From: JAWWPY01 sp033854735
GTDB lineage: Bacteria > Actinomycetota > Actinomycetes > Streptosporangiales > Streptosporangiaceae
Direction of reading: 5' to 3'
DNA length: 12,845 nt
Assembly (NCBI GenBank): GCA_033854735.1
Contig: JAWWPY010000341.1
Span: 1 to 12,845, forward strand
The notes beneath the pieces are model-generated. The model was not told where the DNA came from. It was given only the letters and a program-made list of their open reading frames with translations, and did no database searches. How positions within the stretch are numbered: the first letter of the stretch is position 1; every line of letters starts with the position of its first letter. Shown here one piece after another: positions 6,967 through 12,845 of this stretch. A program made the translations under genes and the position numbers.

Positions 6967-8088
6967 ATGACCCGGAGAACTGCGATCACAGTGGCAATTG
7001 CAGTGATCGGCATAGCCGCCGGATGGGCGTTTCTCGGCATTATTCCAGCCGCGTCCGTGAGCATTCTTATACTTGCCCTTTACTACGCAGTCGGCGGGAC
7101 GTCCTTCAACTTCCTGTACGGGTCTCTTGGCGTTTTTTCCCTCGCGCAGGTCGTTTTCCTCGCCGTGGGTGGGTACACCGATGTCTACCTCTACAACAAG
7201 TTCGGCGTCTCGCCGTGGCTGAGCCTCCTTATCGCCCCGGTCATAGCGGGGGTCCTAGCCCTGCCTGTCGCGTTTGCGAGCGTGCGCGCCGGATCCGGTC
7301 CTATCATCACCGCTCTTATCACGCTTATCGTGGCTGAGGCGGTTCCCCCTATCCTTATCGCGATCAAACCACTGGGTGGAGCGATCGGCCTGTATGTTAA
7401 GTCGCCCGCCCACGTGACGTTCTGGAGCATGCAGTTCGGGTCCCAGACCGCGTTCGCGCGTACCCTGCTCGTCTACTGTGTCCTGGTAATGCTGCTGCTA
7501 GCGTTCTGGAAGCGGAGCAGGCTCGGCTATTACACTGCGGCTATCAAGGACTCGCCCGAGGCTAGTGCCTCGGTCGGCATTCCCAACACGCGTATCCGGG
7601 TCTTGACCTTCGTGGTAGCCGCCGCCATAGCGGCACCGGCCGGTGTGATATATGCGCAGTACAGCCTGGAGGTGAACGCCGACTTGTTCCTGAGTTCCAC
7701 CGCGCTGTTCGAAGTCATCGTCGTGGCCCTCGTGGGCGGCGCGATGCGTGTATGGGGCGCCTTCGTGGGCGCCATTCTCATCGTCCTGCTTTCCAATGAG
7801 ATCACTTCCCTCGCTAACGGAGCGTCGGGGATCGGCCCGCTCACCTTCGCGGCAGTATTCCTCATCATCGCGCTGATCATGCCCAGGGGCCTGTCGGGGA
7901 CGTGGGCGCAGATAGCGGAGCGGTATGAGCGGCGCCGAGGGGCGCCTCCCGGCGATTCGGAACGCCTCAGTGCGCTGAAGTCAGACTTCCCCCAGGCTGG
8001 CAGCGATGCCGTCGTGCCCGGGGGGCCGAGTGGGCCAGGGCTGGCCACGCGGGCTCAGCACGGCACGGATGGGGGTGAGGTGTCCTGA
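6967..8088 (+). CDS. livM: Branched-chain-type ABC transporter permease LivM
   Basis: Second permease; 373 aa from ATG 6967-6969, which has GGAGGT six bases upstream and follows the livH stop by two bases. An upstream in-frame start would overlap livH by about 70 bases and is not needed. LivM blocks: YGSLGVFSLAQVVFLAVGGY (51-70), RAGSGPIITALITLIVAE (107-124) and the coupling loop SRLGYYTAAIKDSPEASASV (184-203) before GI, then VALVGGAMRVWGAFVGA (253-269). About eight to ten membrane segments end near residue 306. A hydrophilic tail of some 65 residues follows (308-373), first charged (ERYERRRG), then Gly/Pro-rich. It presumably lies in the cytoplasm and has no recognisable domain. Last gene of the five-gene importer. 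Confidence 0.93.
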   Translation: MTRRTAITVAIAVIGIAAGWAFLGIIPAASVSILILALYYAVGGTSFNFLYGSLGVFSLAQVVFLAVGGYTDVYLYNKFGVSPWLSLLIAPVIAGVLALPVAFASVRAGSGPIITALITLIVAEAVPPILIAIKPLGGAIGLYVKSPAHVTFWSMQFGSQTAFARTLLVYCVLVMLLLAFWKRSRLGYYTAAIKDSPEASASVGIPNTRIRVLTFVVAAAIAAPAGVIYAQYSLEVNADLFLSSTALFEVIVVALVGGAMRVWGAFVGAILIVLLSNEITSLANGASGIGPLTFAAVFLIIALIMPRGLSGTWAQIAERYERRRGAPPGDSERLSALKSDFPQAGSDAVVPGGPSGPGLATRAQHGTDGGEVS

Positions 8089-8102
8089 CATCCGGTCAGC
8101 CC

Positions 8103-8136
8103 TGCATGCCGCACTGTTCGGCTAACGTGCATGCCG
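8103..8136. repeat. Pair of 9-bp direct repeats TGCATGCCG
   Basis: TGCATGCCG occurs at 8103-8111 and again at 8128-8136, 25 bp apart, in the 124 bp gap between livM and the next crotonase gene. Each copy contains the palindrome GCATGC. The spacing is about two and a half helical turns, so they could be protein sites, but two short GC-rich copies may also be chance. Confidence 0.3.
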
Positions 8137-8150
8137 AAGGCCACACAAAA

Positions 8151-8191
8151 GCAGGCCGGGCTAGCCAGAGTTTCCTCGCCCGGCGGCCTGC
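8151..8191 (+). terminator. GC-rich stem-loop after livM, possible terminator or attenuator
   Basis: GCAGGCCGGG (8151-8160) can pair with CCCGG (8179-8183) plus CCTGC (8187-8191), leaving a three-base bulge and an 18-base loop. A variant pairs GCCGGGC with GCCCGGC over seven uninterrupted bases. There is no U-run after it, so it is not a classical intrinsic terminator, though actinobacterial terminators often lack one. It ends just nine bases before the ribosome site of the next gene, so it may instead modulate that gene. Confidence 0.35.
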
Positions 8192-8212
8192 AGCGCCGCG
8201 GAGGGATAGACC

Positions 8213-9007
8213 TTGAGGACGGAAACCGAGCTGGTGATGCAGTCCAGGCCAGCACCGGGGGTAGCTCTCCTGACCCTGTCACTACCGGAGATGCGTAACG
8301 CCATGACCGCGGAGATGACTGTGGCCTGGGATCACGCCGTGGCGGAAATCATGGAAGATGCCGAGGTCCGCGCCGTCGTCGTGACCGGGGCGGGCAGCGC
8401 ATTCTGCTCCGGTGCCGACCTGTCATGGCTGGACCAGGACCGGGCTCAGGACCACACTCCGGATCAGCTGAGGAGGAGGCTCCTGCCGTTCTACCGGTCG
8501 TGGTTGTCCGTGCGGGAGATTGCGGTGCCTGTCATTGCCGCGGTCAACGGGCCGGCCGTCGGCGCGGGCCTGTGCCTGGCCCTGGCCTGCGACCTTCGGT
8601 ACGCCTCGCCCACCGCCACGTTCAGCGCCCCTTTCGCGCAGATCGGCACCCATGCCGGTCTCGGCGCGACCTGGCTTCTCCAGCAGGCTATCGGCCTGGG
8701 CCGCGCCAAGGACATGCTCTATACCGGCCGGACCGTCGGGCCCTATGATGCGGTGAACTGGGGGCTGGCCAGCGCTGTCTCAGATGATGTCGTGTCCTTT
8801 GCCATCAATATGGGCGAGACAATAGCCCGGTCCGCCCCCATTGCTGTCCGCCTGACCAAGTCCACCCTGGCCCAGGTGGAGCAGGGTCTCGAAGCGACCC
8901 TGCAAGCTGAAGCGCTCGCCCAGGCCGTCACCCTGGCCAGTGAAGACATCCACGAGGGCATCGACGCTATCCGCCACCACCGCCCGCCCGATTTCCGAGG
9001 CCAGTGA
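8213..9007 (+). CDS. Crotonase-fold protein lacking the canonical hydratase glutamates
   Basis: Member of the enoyl-CoA hydratase/isomerase superfamily, 264 aa. The first oxyanion block is FCSGADLSWL (64-73), the second VNGPAVGAGLCLALACDLRY (111-130). The terminal helix EDIHEGIDAIRHHRPPDF matches the family consensus (S)EDF.EGV.AF...RPP.F. The two catalytic Glu positions of classical hydratases read Cys (C121 in AGLCL) and Phe (F141 in SAPFAQIG), whereas the hydratase at the left edge keeps both. It may therefore be an isomerase, a different crotonase activity, or a hydratase using other residues. Start TTG at 8213-8215 is supported by GGAGGG seven bases upstream; GTG or ATG codons eight and nine codons later lack one. 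It is probably read with the transporter genes unless the hairpin at 8151-8191 stops transcription. It converges with the ArsR-type gene. Confidence 0.88.
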   Translation: MRTETELVMQSRPAPGVALLTLSLPEMRNAMTAEMTVAWDHAVAEIMEDAEVRAVVVTGAGSAFCSGADLSWLDQDRAQDHTPDQLRRRLLPFYRSWLSVREIAVPVIAAVNGPAVGAGLCLALACDLRYASPTATFSAPFAQIGTHAGLGATWLLQQAIGLGRAKDMLYTGRTVGPYDAVNWGLASAVSDDVVSFAINMGETIARSAPIAVRLTKSTLAQVEQGLEATLQAEALAQAVTLASEDIHEGIDAIRHHRPPDFRGQ

Positions 9008-9010
9008 CCG

Positions 9011-9055
9011 GCCGGGCACACGATTTGATCCGGTTCCGCGGCGGTGCCACCCGGC
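9011..9055. terminator. Possible bidirectional terminator between convergent genes
   Basis: GCCGGGCAC (9011-9019) can pair with GTGCC (9044-9048) plus CGGC (9052-9055), with a three-base bulge and a 24-base loop. It fills most of the 65 bp gap between two genes that point at each other, where a shared terminator is expected. No T-run is seen on either side, so support is structural only. Confidence 0.3.
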
Positions 9056-9072
9056 TGTACCTCCGGCGGCGC

Positions 9073-9492
9073 TCACCAGGTGAGCACGATCGCCTCGTCG
9101 CCCTCTCCTGCGGTCCCGCGCTGCTCGGCCAGCCCGGACACATCGGCGATCGCCCGGCGCGCGCGGCGTCTCCGGTTCACATGAGCCGGCGCCCCGGAGA
9201 TGACCGGGCGCGGCGTCGGTGCGAGCGACCACAAGGCGTCCACCAACTGGTGCAGGGTCTCCCGCTCAAGGGAGTAGTAAGCGTTGCGCCCCTCCTTGCG
9301 GAGGCTGATGAGGCCGGCCTGCTGCAAGATCTTGAGGTGGTAAGAGATCGTCGGCTTGGACACCGGCAGGGTGTCCAGCTCCTGGCAGGCCACCCAGTCT
9401 GCTCCAGACGCGCGGGACAGGATCGCCCAGCGCACAGGATCCGCGAGCGCCTTGCACGCTTCCACAGGAAGTTGCTCCTGGGCCTCCGTCAT
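9073..9492 (-). CDS. ArsR/SmtB-family winged-helix transcriptional regulator
   Basis: DNA-binding repressor of about 139 aa. Residues 10-75 form the ArsR winged helix: EACKALADPVRWAILSRAS (11-29), the recognition region SKPTISYHLKILQQAGLI (45-62), and the wing RKEGRNAYYSL (65-75). The metal-binding ELCVCDL motif of arsenic or cadmium sensors is absent; that stretch reads VACQELD with a single cysteine. Metal sensing by the alpha-3 site is therefore unlikely, and a metabolite ligand or partner is more plausible (inference). A basic segment NRRRRARR (106-113) and an acidic/Gly tail extend beyond the fold. ATG at 9490-9492 has AAGGA about ten bases upstream. It lies between the crotonase gene and the thiolase operon and faces away from the latter across 319 bp, which suits control of that operon and of itself. 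Confidence 0.9.
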   Translation of the reverse strand: MTEAQEQLPVEACKALADPVRWAILSRASGADWVACQELDTLPVSKPTISYHLKILQQAGLISLRKEGRNAYYSLERETLHQLVDALWSLAPTPRPVISGAPAHVNRRRRARRAIADVSGLAEQRGTAGEGDEAIVLTW

Positions 9493-9510
9493 ATCAATCC
9501 AGTCCTTGCT

Positions 9511-9524
9511 CTTCTTGAGAGAAG
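9511..9524. promoter_or_regulatory. Short palindrome upstream of the ArsR-type gene
   Basis: CTTCT (9511-9515) and AGAAG (9520-9524) flank TGAG, 19 bases upstream of the regulator's start codon. Its middle contains TTGAGA, which is also the outer part of the half-site of the palindrome at 3102-3125. It could be an autoregulatory operator or a weak leader hairpin; the element is short. Confidence 0.28.
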
Positions 9525-9646
9525 CATCGAGACTCAGGATACCGTCGAATCATTACGAGCTTGTGTCAGGTGCGTCCAGCAATTCTCCGAAGCCGCATCA
9601 TCAACCTGTGCTTCTGGTTCAAACTCGCAGCTCAGAACTAAAATTA

Positions 9647-9659
9647 CCTAGAGGCTAGG
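9647..9659. repeat. 13-bp perfect palindrome CCTAG-AGG-CTAGG
   Basis: CCTAG (9647-9651) and CTAGG (9655-9659) flank AGG. It abuts the larger inverted repeat beginning at 9659, and CTAG is generally rare in GC-rich bacterial DNA, so two copies in 13 bases stand out. It may be a regulator site; nothing else supports a function. Confidence 0.4.
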
Positions 9660-9697
9660 CAGCTCCGGTCCGATTGCTCCCCAACCTCAGGAGCTGC
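9659..9697. repeat. 8-bp perfect inverted repeat GCAGCTCC / GGAGCTGC
   Basis: Arms at 9659-9666 and 9690-9697 are exact reverse complements separated by 23 bases. As RNA it could form a loose hairpin; as DNA it could be a paired protein site. It lies upstream of the rightward promoter candidate and has no T-run, so a terminator role for an upstream transcript is doubtful. Confidence 0.4.
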
Positions 9698-9725
9698 ACA
9701 GATCGAAGGTCTCATCGACTGCCTC

Positions 9726-9755
9726 TTGTGATCATGACACTTATGATGCGATAGT
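9726..9755 (+). promoter_or_regulatory. Candidate promoter and operator of the thiolase-DUF35-aldehyde dehydrogenase operon
   Basis: TTGTGA (9726-9731) and GATAGT (9750-9755) are separated by 18 bases; each matches four of the six sigma-70 consensus bases. Between the boxes lies the inverted repeat ATCAT (9731-9735) and ATGAT (9743-9747), a position where a repressor such as the neighbouring ArsR-type protein could act. The -10 box is identical to that proposed for the leftward operon at 3116-3121. A start near 9762 would leave about 50 bases before the ATG at 9812. Confidence 0.42.
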
Positions 9756-9811
9756 CTTGCAAGTATCCAACTGTGGAGCAAGGTCCGAGCGGGAGGGAGC
9801 GGGCAGAACTG

Positions 9812-11002
9812 ATGTCTCAAAGGCGACGGGCCGCAGCGATCGCGGGGATTTTCCAGACTCCCCAGGGTGACCTGAGCGACAAGCTGCAGCCAGACGTGTG
9901 GTGGGAATGCGCCGAAGGTGCCTGCGCAGACGCCGGGTTGAGCCTGGCTGATATCGACGGGCTGGTGGGCGACGGGCCAGAGGGGGTAGGCATCCGCGGC
10001 GGGCTGCCGGGAGCCGTCCTGGGCTTTGATCTGCTCGGTAAGCCGCTGCGCTTCCACGCCGACGGCAGCATCGGGGCGGCGAAAGGCGCCTCCAACCTCA
10101 ACCTCGCGGTCTACGCCGTCGAAGCGGGCTTGGCGGACGCGGTTCTCATGGTCAACGCAGTGGCCGGGAAGCCAGCCGGGTACGGCAGCGCCAACCGTGA
10201 CGAGGCAGTGGCCGCCATGGCCATGCTCAGCGGCCCCTACGAGTACGTCTACGGGACAACCCGGGTGTCCGACTACGCGGTCCTCGCTCAACGTCACATG
10301 CACGAGTTCGGCACGACCTCGGCGCAGCTCGCAGAGATAGCGGTGGCTCAGCGCCATGGGGCCACCCTGCACCCCCTCTCAACAAATGGCCATCGCGGCC
10401 CGATCTCGATCGAGGACGTTGTGACCTCGAGATTGGTGGCTGACCCGCTCCATCTGCTCGACTGCTGCGCCATCAACCAGGGCGGTGGAGCAGTCCTGGT
10501 CACCGCGGCTGACGACGTGCGGGCCCAGGGCCGCTACCCCGCGATCGGCCTGCTGGGGTACGGCGAAGGCCATGGCCATATCGACCCGAACGCCGAGCCC
10601 AGCCTGGCTGAGTTCCCCGCCGCGGTGCTGGCCGCCAACACAGCATTCGATCATTCCGGTGTTTCCCGGGACGAGATCTCGGTCGCTGGCATCGGCGATC
10701 ACTTCACCATCAACGTCATCTTCGGCCTGGAGGCCGCTGGCTTCTGCAAGCCAGGCGAGGGCGGATCCTTCGTGGAAGGCGGGACGCTTGGCCTGGCGGG
10801 CCGTCTGCCTACCAACACCGCCGGCGGCTACCTCTCATTCAGCCACGCGGGGATGTGCGGGATGTTCACCTTGATCGAAGTAGCCGAGCAGTTGCGCGGC
10901 AGCGCAGGCGACCGGCAAGTCGCGAACGCCCGTTACGGCTATCTCAACGGTACTGGCGGAGCCGAGCAGAACAATTTCTCGGCGATCCTTGGAGGGGTGT
11001 AA
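9812..11002 (+). CDS. Thiolase-fold protein (SCP2-thiolase/Ltp2-like) without the nucleophilic Cys; probable aldolase subunit
   Basis: Thiolase-superfamily protein, 396 aa from ATG 9812. It has a thiolase-type N-terminus (RRRAAAIAGIFQTPQGD), the central INQGGGAVLVTAADDVRA (221-238), and a C-terminal LPTNTAGGYLSFSHAGMCG (332-350) with H345. In true thiolases the active-site loop is C-x-S-G; here it reads ADGSIG with Gly85 at the Cys position. Acyl transfer through a cysteine is thus not possible. From family knowledge, Cys-less SCP2-thiolases such as mycobacterial Ltp2 work with a DUF35 protein as retro-aldolases on 3-hydroxyacyl-CoA, and a DUF35 gene follows after four bases. The start is uncertain: GTG at 9773 adds 13 residues but has no ribosome site. 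ATG 9812 follows a purine-rich AGGGAG at a longish 12-base spacing. An alternative is a non-catalytic or biosynthetic condensing role. Confidence 0.88.
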   Translation: MSQRRRAAAIAGIFQTPQGDLSDKLQPDVWWECAEGACADAGLSLADIDGLVGDGPEGVGIRGGLPGAVLGFDLLGKPLRFHADGSIGAAKGASNLNLAVYAVEAGLADAVLMVNAVAGKPAGYGSANRDEAVAAMAMLSGPYEYVYGTTRVSDYAVLAQRHMHEFGTTSAQLAEIAVAQRHGATLHPLSTNGHRGPISIEDVVTSRLVADPLHLLDCCAINQGGGAVLVTAADDVRAQGRYPAIGLLGYGEGHGHIDPNAEPSLAEFPAAVLAANTAFDHSGVSRDEISVAGIGDHFTINVIFGLEAAGFCKPGEGGSFVEGGTLGLAGRLPTNTAGGYLSFSHAGMCGMFTLIEVAEQLRGSAGDRQVANARYGYLNGTGGAEQNNFSAILGGV

Positions 11003-11006
11003 CGGC

Positions 11007-11423
11007 GTGGAGGCAACGTACGACAAGTTCCTGCCGCAGGGCGTCCCCGCCTGGCAGATGCCGTTCTGGGAATCTCTGCGCGCGCATAGTGCCGAGGTTC
11101 AGCGCTGCGACTCTTGCGGCGCTTTCCGGTACGTCCCGAAGGAGATATGCCCGCACTGTCACAGCCGGGCCGCCACGTGGACCCCGATTGATGGAAGAGG
11201 GCAAATTTACACTTACACGATCGTGCGGCGGGCGCCAACTCCGGCCTACCAGGCGGAAGCACCGTACGCCATCGTCCATGTCACGATGCAGGAAGACTTC
11301 CGCATGATAGGCACGACGATCGGCATCAGCCTCGATGATGTCCGGATCGGCCTGCCGGTTAGAGCCGACTACGACGATGTCACGCCCGAATGGACGTTGC
11401 TGAGGTTCACCGCCAATGACTAG
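11007..11423 (+). CDS. DUF35 zinc-ribbon/OB-fold protein, partner of the thiolase-fold protein
   Basis: 138-residue protein with a rubredoxin-like zinc ribbon, C34-x2-C37 and C48-x2-C51 (CDSC ... CPHC), followed by an OB-fold (YTYTIVRRAPTPAYQAEAPY at 68-87, then AIVHV). This is the standard layout of DUF35 proteins, which bind acyl-CoA and are obligate partners of thiolase-fold enzymes such as Ltp2. Start GTG at 11007-11009 has GGAGGGG nine bases upstream; a TTG six codons earlier overlaps that ribosome site and the previous gene and is rejected. It begins four bases after the thiolase stop and overlaps the aldehyde dehydrogenase by eight bases, so all three are probably made in fixed proportion. 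Confidence 0.93.
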   Translation: MEATYDKFLPQGVPAWQMPFWESLRAHSAEVQRCDSCGAFRYVPKEICPHCHSRAATWTPIDGRGQIYTYTIVRRAPTPAYQAEAPYAIVHVTMQEDFRMIGTTIGISLDDVRIGLPVRADYDDVTPEWTLLRFTAND

Positions 11424-12845
11424 CCCAGCGTCAGAGGGGAGCCTTTTCATCGGGGGCACCTGGCGGCCGAGCCTGTCCGGCCAGACTTTTGAGGTGACGG
11501 ACCCCTCTTCAGGTGACCGCCTGGCCGAGGTCTCGGACGGCGGGCGTGAAGATACGGCTGCTGCAATTGAGGCAGCCGCCCGGGCCTTCCCGGACTGGGC
11601 CGCCCGCACAGCTTACGAGCGCTCCGGCTACCTGCATGAGGCCTACCGGCTCATGCTGGAGCGATCCGAGGAACTGGCCAAGCTGATGACCTCGGAGCAG
11701 GGCAAGCCCATCAGGGCAGCCAGGACTGAGGTGAAATACGGAGCGGACTTCCTGATCTGGTTTGCCGAGGAAGCCAAGAGGATCTACGGCCAGCTCATAC
11801 CATCATCCCGCGCCGATCAGCGGTTTGCTGTCCTGCGGCAGCCGGTTGGCGTGGTCGGCGCCATAACGCCGTGGAACTACCCGATTTCCATGATCACCCG
11901 GAAGCTCGGGCCCGCCCTGGCCGCCGGCTGCACGGTCGTGCTCAAGCCGGCGGAGCATACCCCACTGTGCGCGGTGGAGATGTTCCGGATCTTCGAGGAG
12001 GCGGGGATCCCGCTGGGCGTGGTTAACCTGGTCACGGCCAGAGATCCACGGCCTATCGGACAGGAATTTATTGATCATCCTGCTGTGCGGAAGATCACCT
12101 TTACGGGGTCCACCCGGGTCGGGAAGCTCTTGGCCGAGGGCGCCGCCCGTCAGGTCAAGCGAGTCTCGCTTGAGCTCGGTGGGCACGCACCGTTCCTTGT
12201 CTTCGACGACGCTGATCCAGTGCACGCCGCCCGCGGGGCGGCCATGGTCAAGGTGCTCAACACGGGTCAGGCCTGCATTTCCCCTAACCGGATCCTCGTG
12301 CAGGCCTCGATCGCGGAGGAGTTCGTGGCCGCGTTGGCGGACCGGCTCAGCCGCATGCGGGCCGGAAATGGTCACGAGGATGGGGTGAGCATCGGGCCCT
12401 TGATCAACCAGGAAGCTGTCGACCGCATGGAGCGTCAGGTCTCCGACGCTCTGCAAAAGGGTGCACAGCTCAAGGTCGGGGGCGAGCGCATGCGGGGTGG
12501 GAAGTTCGACGGCGGATTCTTCTTCCCGCCGACGCTGGTTACAGACGTCACGGCCGACATGGATATCTACCGGGAGGAGACCTTCGGCCCGATTGCGGCG
12601 GTGACCACGTTCGAGGGCGAGCAGCAGGCCATCGAGATGGCTAACGACACGTCTTATGGACTGGCCTCCTATATCTACACGCGTGACTTGAGCCGGGCCA
12701 CCCGGGTTGCGGAAGCGCTGCGGTTCGGGATTGTCGGCATCAACGACATCAATCCCACGTCAGCCGCGGCGCCGTTTGGCGGGATCAAGGAGAGTGGTCT
12801 CGGGCGCGAGGGTGCCCAGGAGGGGCTGTCCGAGTACCTCGATAC
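11416..12845 (+). CDS. NAD(P)-dependent aldehyde dehydrogenase (succinate-semialdehyde dehydrogenase-like), last residues cut by window edge
   Basis: Oxidises an aldehyde to its acid with NAD(P)+. The reading frame gives 476 codons and is open at the edge; a family length near 480 means only a few residues are missing. Seen in order: TPWNYP with the substrate/oxyanion Asn N154, cofactor Lys K177 (LKPAEHTP), the Rossmann block FTGSTRVGK (229-237), general base Glu E253 (LELGG), catalytic Cys C287 (NTGQACISPNR), EETFGP, and PFGGIKESGLGREG near the end. The PNR after the cysteine and the C-terminal block resemble GabD-type enzymes, but specificity in this family is hard to predict. ATG at 11416-11418 overlaps the DUF35 stop (ATGACTAG), a coupling arrangement. 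The natural reading is that it clears the aldehyde made by the preceding putative aldolase. Confidence 0.94.
   Translation, partial: MTSPASEGSLFIGGTWRPSLSGQTFEVTDPSSGDRLAEVSDGGREDTAAAIEAAARAFPDWAARTAYERSGYLHEAYRLMLERSEELAKLMTSEQGKPIRAARTEVKYGADFLIWFAEEAKRIYGQLIPSSRADQRFAVLRQPVGVVGAITPWNYPISMITRKLGPALAAGCTVVLKPAEHTPLCAVEMFRIFEEAGIPLGVVNLVTARDPRPIGQEFIDHPAVRKITFTGSTRVGKLLAEGAARQVKRVSLELGGHAPFLVFDDADPVHAARGAAMVKVLNTGQACISPNRILVQASIAEEFVAALADRLSRMRAGNGHEDGVSIGPLINQEAVDRMERQVSDALQKGAQLKVGGERMRGGKFDGGFFFPPTLVTDVTADMDIYREETFGPIAAVTTFEGEQQAIEMANDTSYGLASYIYTRDLSRATRVAEALRFGIVGINDINPTSAAAPFGGIKESGLGREGAQEGLSEYLD

Larger units (their letters stand above)
9493..9811. other. Regulatory gap between ArsR-type gene and thiolase operon
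   Basis: About 319 bp without a convincing gene, visibly richer in A/T than its neighbours. Open frames crossing it have no ribosome site and only continue antisense frames of the neighbouring genes. It holds the short palindrome 9511-9524, the 13-bp palindrome 9647-9659, the 8-bp inverted repeat 9659-9697 and a rightward promoter candidate at 9726-9755 with an inverted repeat between its boxes. A leftward promoter for the regulator must also lie here. The best I see on the minus strand is a weak TGGACG followed 18 bases later by AATGAT, which I do not call separately. Confidence 0.6.

Noticed and set aside
9004..9651. Plus-strand open frame of 215 codons opposite the ArsR-type gene
   Set aside because: Covers a clear winged-helix gene on the other strand; Arg/Leu-rich translation without domains.
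9644..10372. Minus-strand open frame of 242 codons over the start of the thiolase gene
   Set aside because: Antisense to a conserved protein, low-complexity composition, no ribosome site or family resemblance.
10989..11006. TTG start extending the DUF35 protein by six residues
   Set aside because: The codons coincide with the GGAGGGG ribosome site and the end of the thiolase gene; GTG 11007 is correctly spaced.
11803..12456. Minus-strand open frame of 217 codons inside the aldehyde dehydrogenase gene
   Set aside because: Lies entirely inside an intact dehydrogenase with all catalytic residues; shadow frame.
1..12845. CRISPR array, insertion sequence, tRNA or phage gene
   Set aside because: No regularly spaced repeats, no transposase or integrase motifs, and no tRNA-like cloverleaf was noticed on either strand.

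Overview
The window looks like chromosomal DNA from a GC-rich actinobacterium. The evidence is strong G/C bias at third codon positions, frequent GTG and TTG starts, long spurious open frames on the antisense strand, and a neighbouring pair of acyl-CoA dehydrogenases of the type common in mycobacteria, Rhodococcus and Frankia. I saw no tRNA, rRNA, CRISPR array, insertion sequence or phage gene. The genus cannot be fixed from the sequence alone.

Layout. (1) Positions 1-3046, leftward operon: a small-subunit-type acyl-CoA dehydrogenase, a large-subunit-type acyl-CoA dehydrogenase and an enoyl-CoA hydratase that runs off the left edge. (2) Positions 3047-3206, a divergent control region. It holds a good leftward promoter (TTGACA, 17 bp, GATAGT) whose -10 box lies inside a perfect 8+8 bp inverted repeat. 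(3) Positions 3207-8088, rightward: a complete five-gene branched-chain-amino-acid/amide/carboxylate-type ABC importer in the order livG, livF, livK, livH, livM, followed at 8213-9007 by a crotonase-fold protein that lacks both canonical hydratase glutamates. (4) Positions 9073-9492, an ArsR-type repressor facing left. (5) Positions 9493-9811, a regulatory gap with several palindromes and a possible promoter. (6) Position 9812 to the right edge, a tightly coupled rightward operon: a thiolase-fold protein without the nucleophilic cysteine, a DUF35 zinc-ribbon/OB-fold partner, and an NAD(P)-dependent aldehyde dehydrogenase missing only its last residues.

Working model (inference). The locus takes up a carboxylic acid through the Liv-type importer and degrades it as a CoA thioester. 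The acyl-CoA dehydrogenase pair introduces the double bond and the left-edge hydratase adds water. The Cys-less thiolase-fold protein with its DUF35 partner then acts as a retro-aldolase (Ltp2/ChsH2-DUF35 type), releasing a short acyl-CoA and an aldehyde that the aldehyde dehydrogenase oxidises. No CoA ligase or ring-cleaving oxygenase is visible, so the substrate is unknown; a steroid or terpenoid side chain, an arylpropanoid or a branched fatty acid would all fit. The ArsR-type regulator and the two palindromic control regions are the likely switches.
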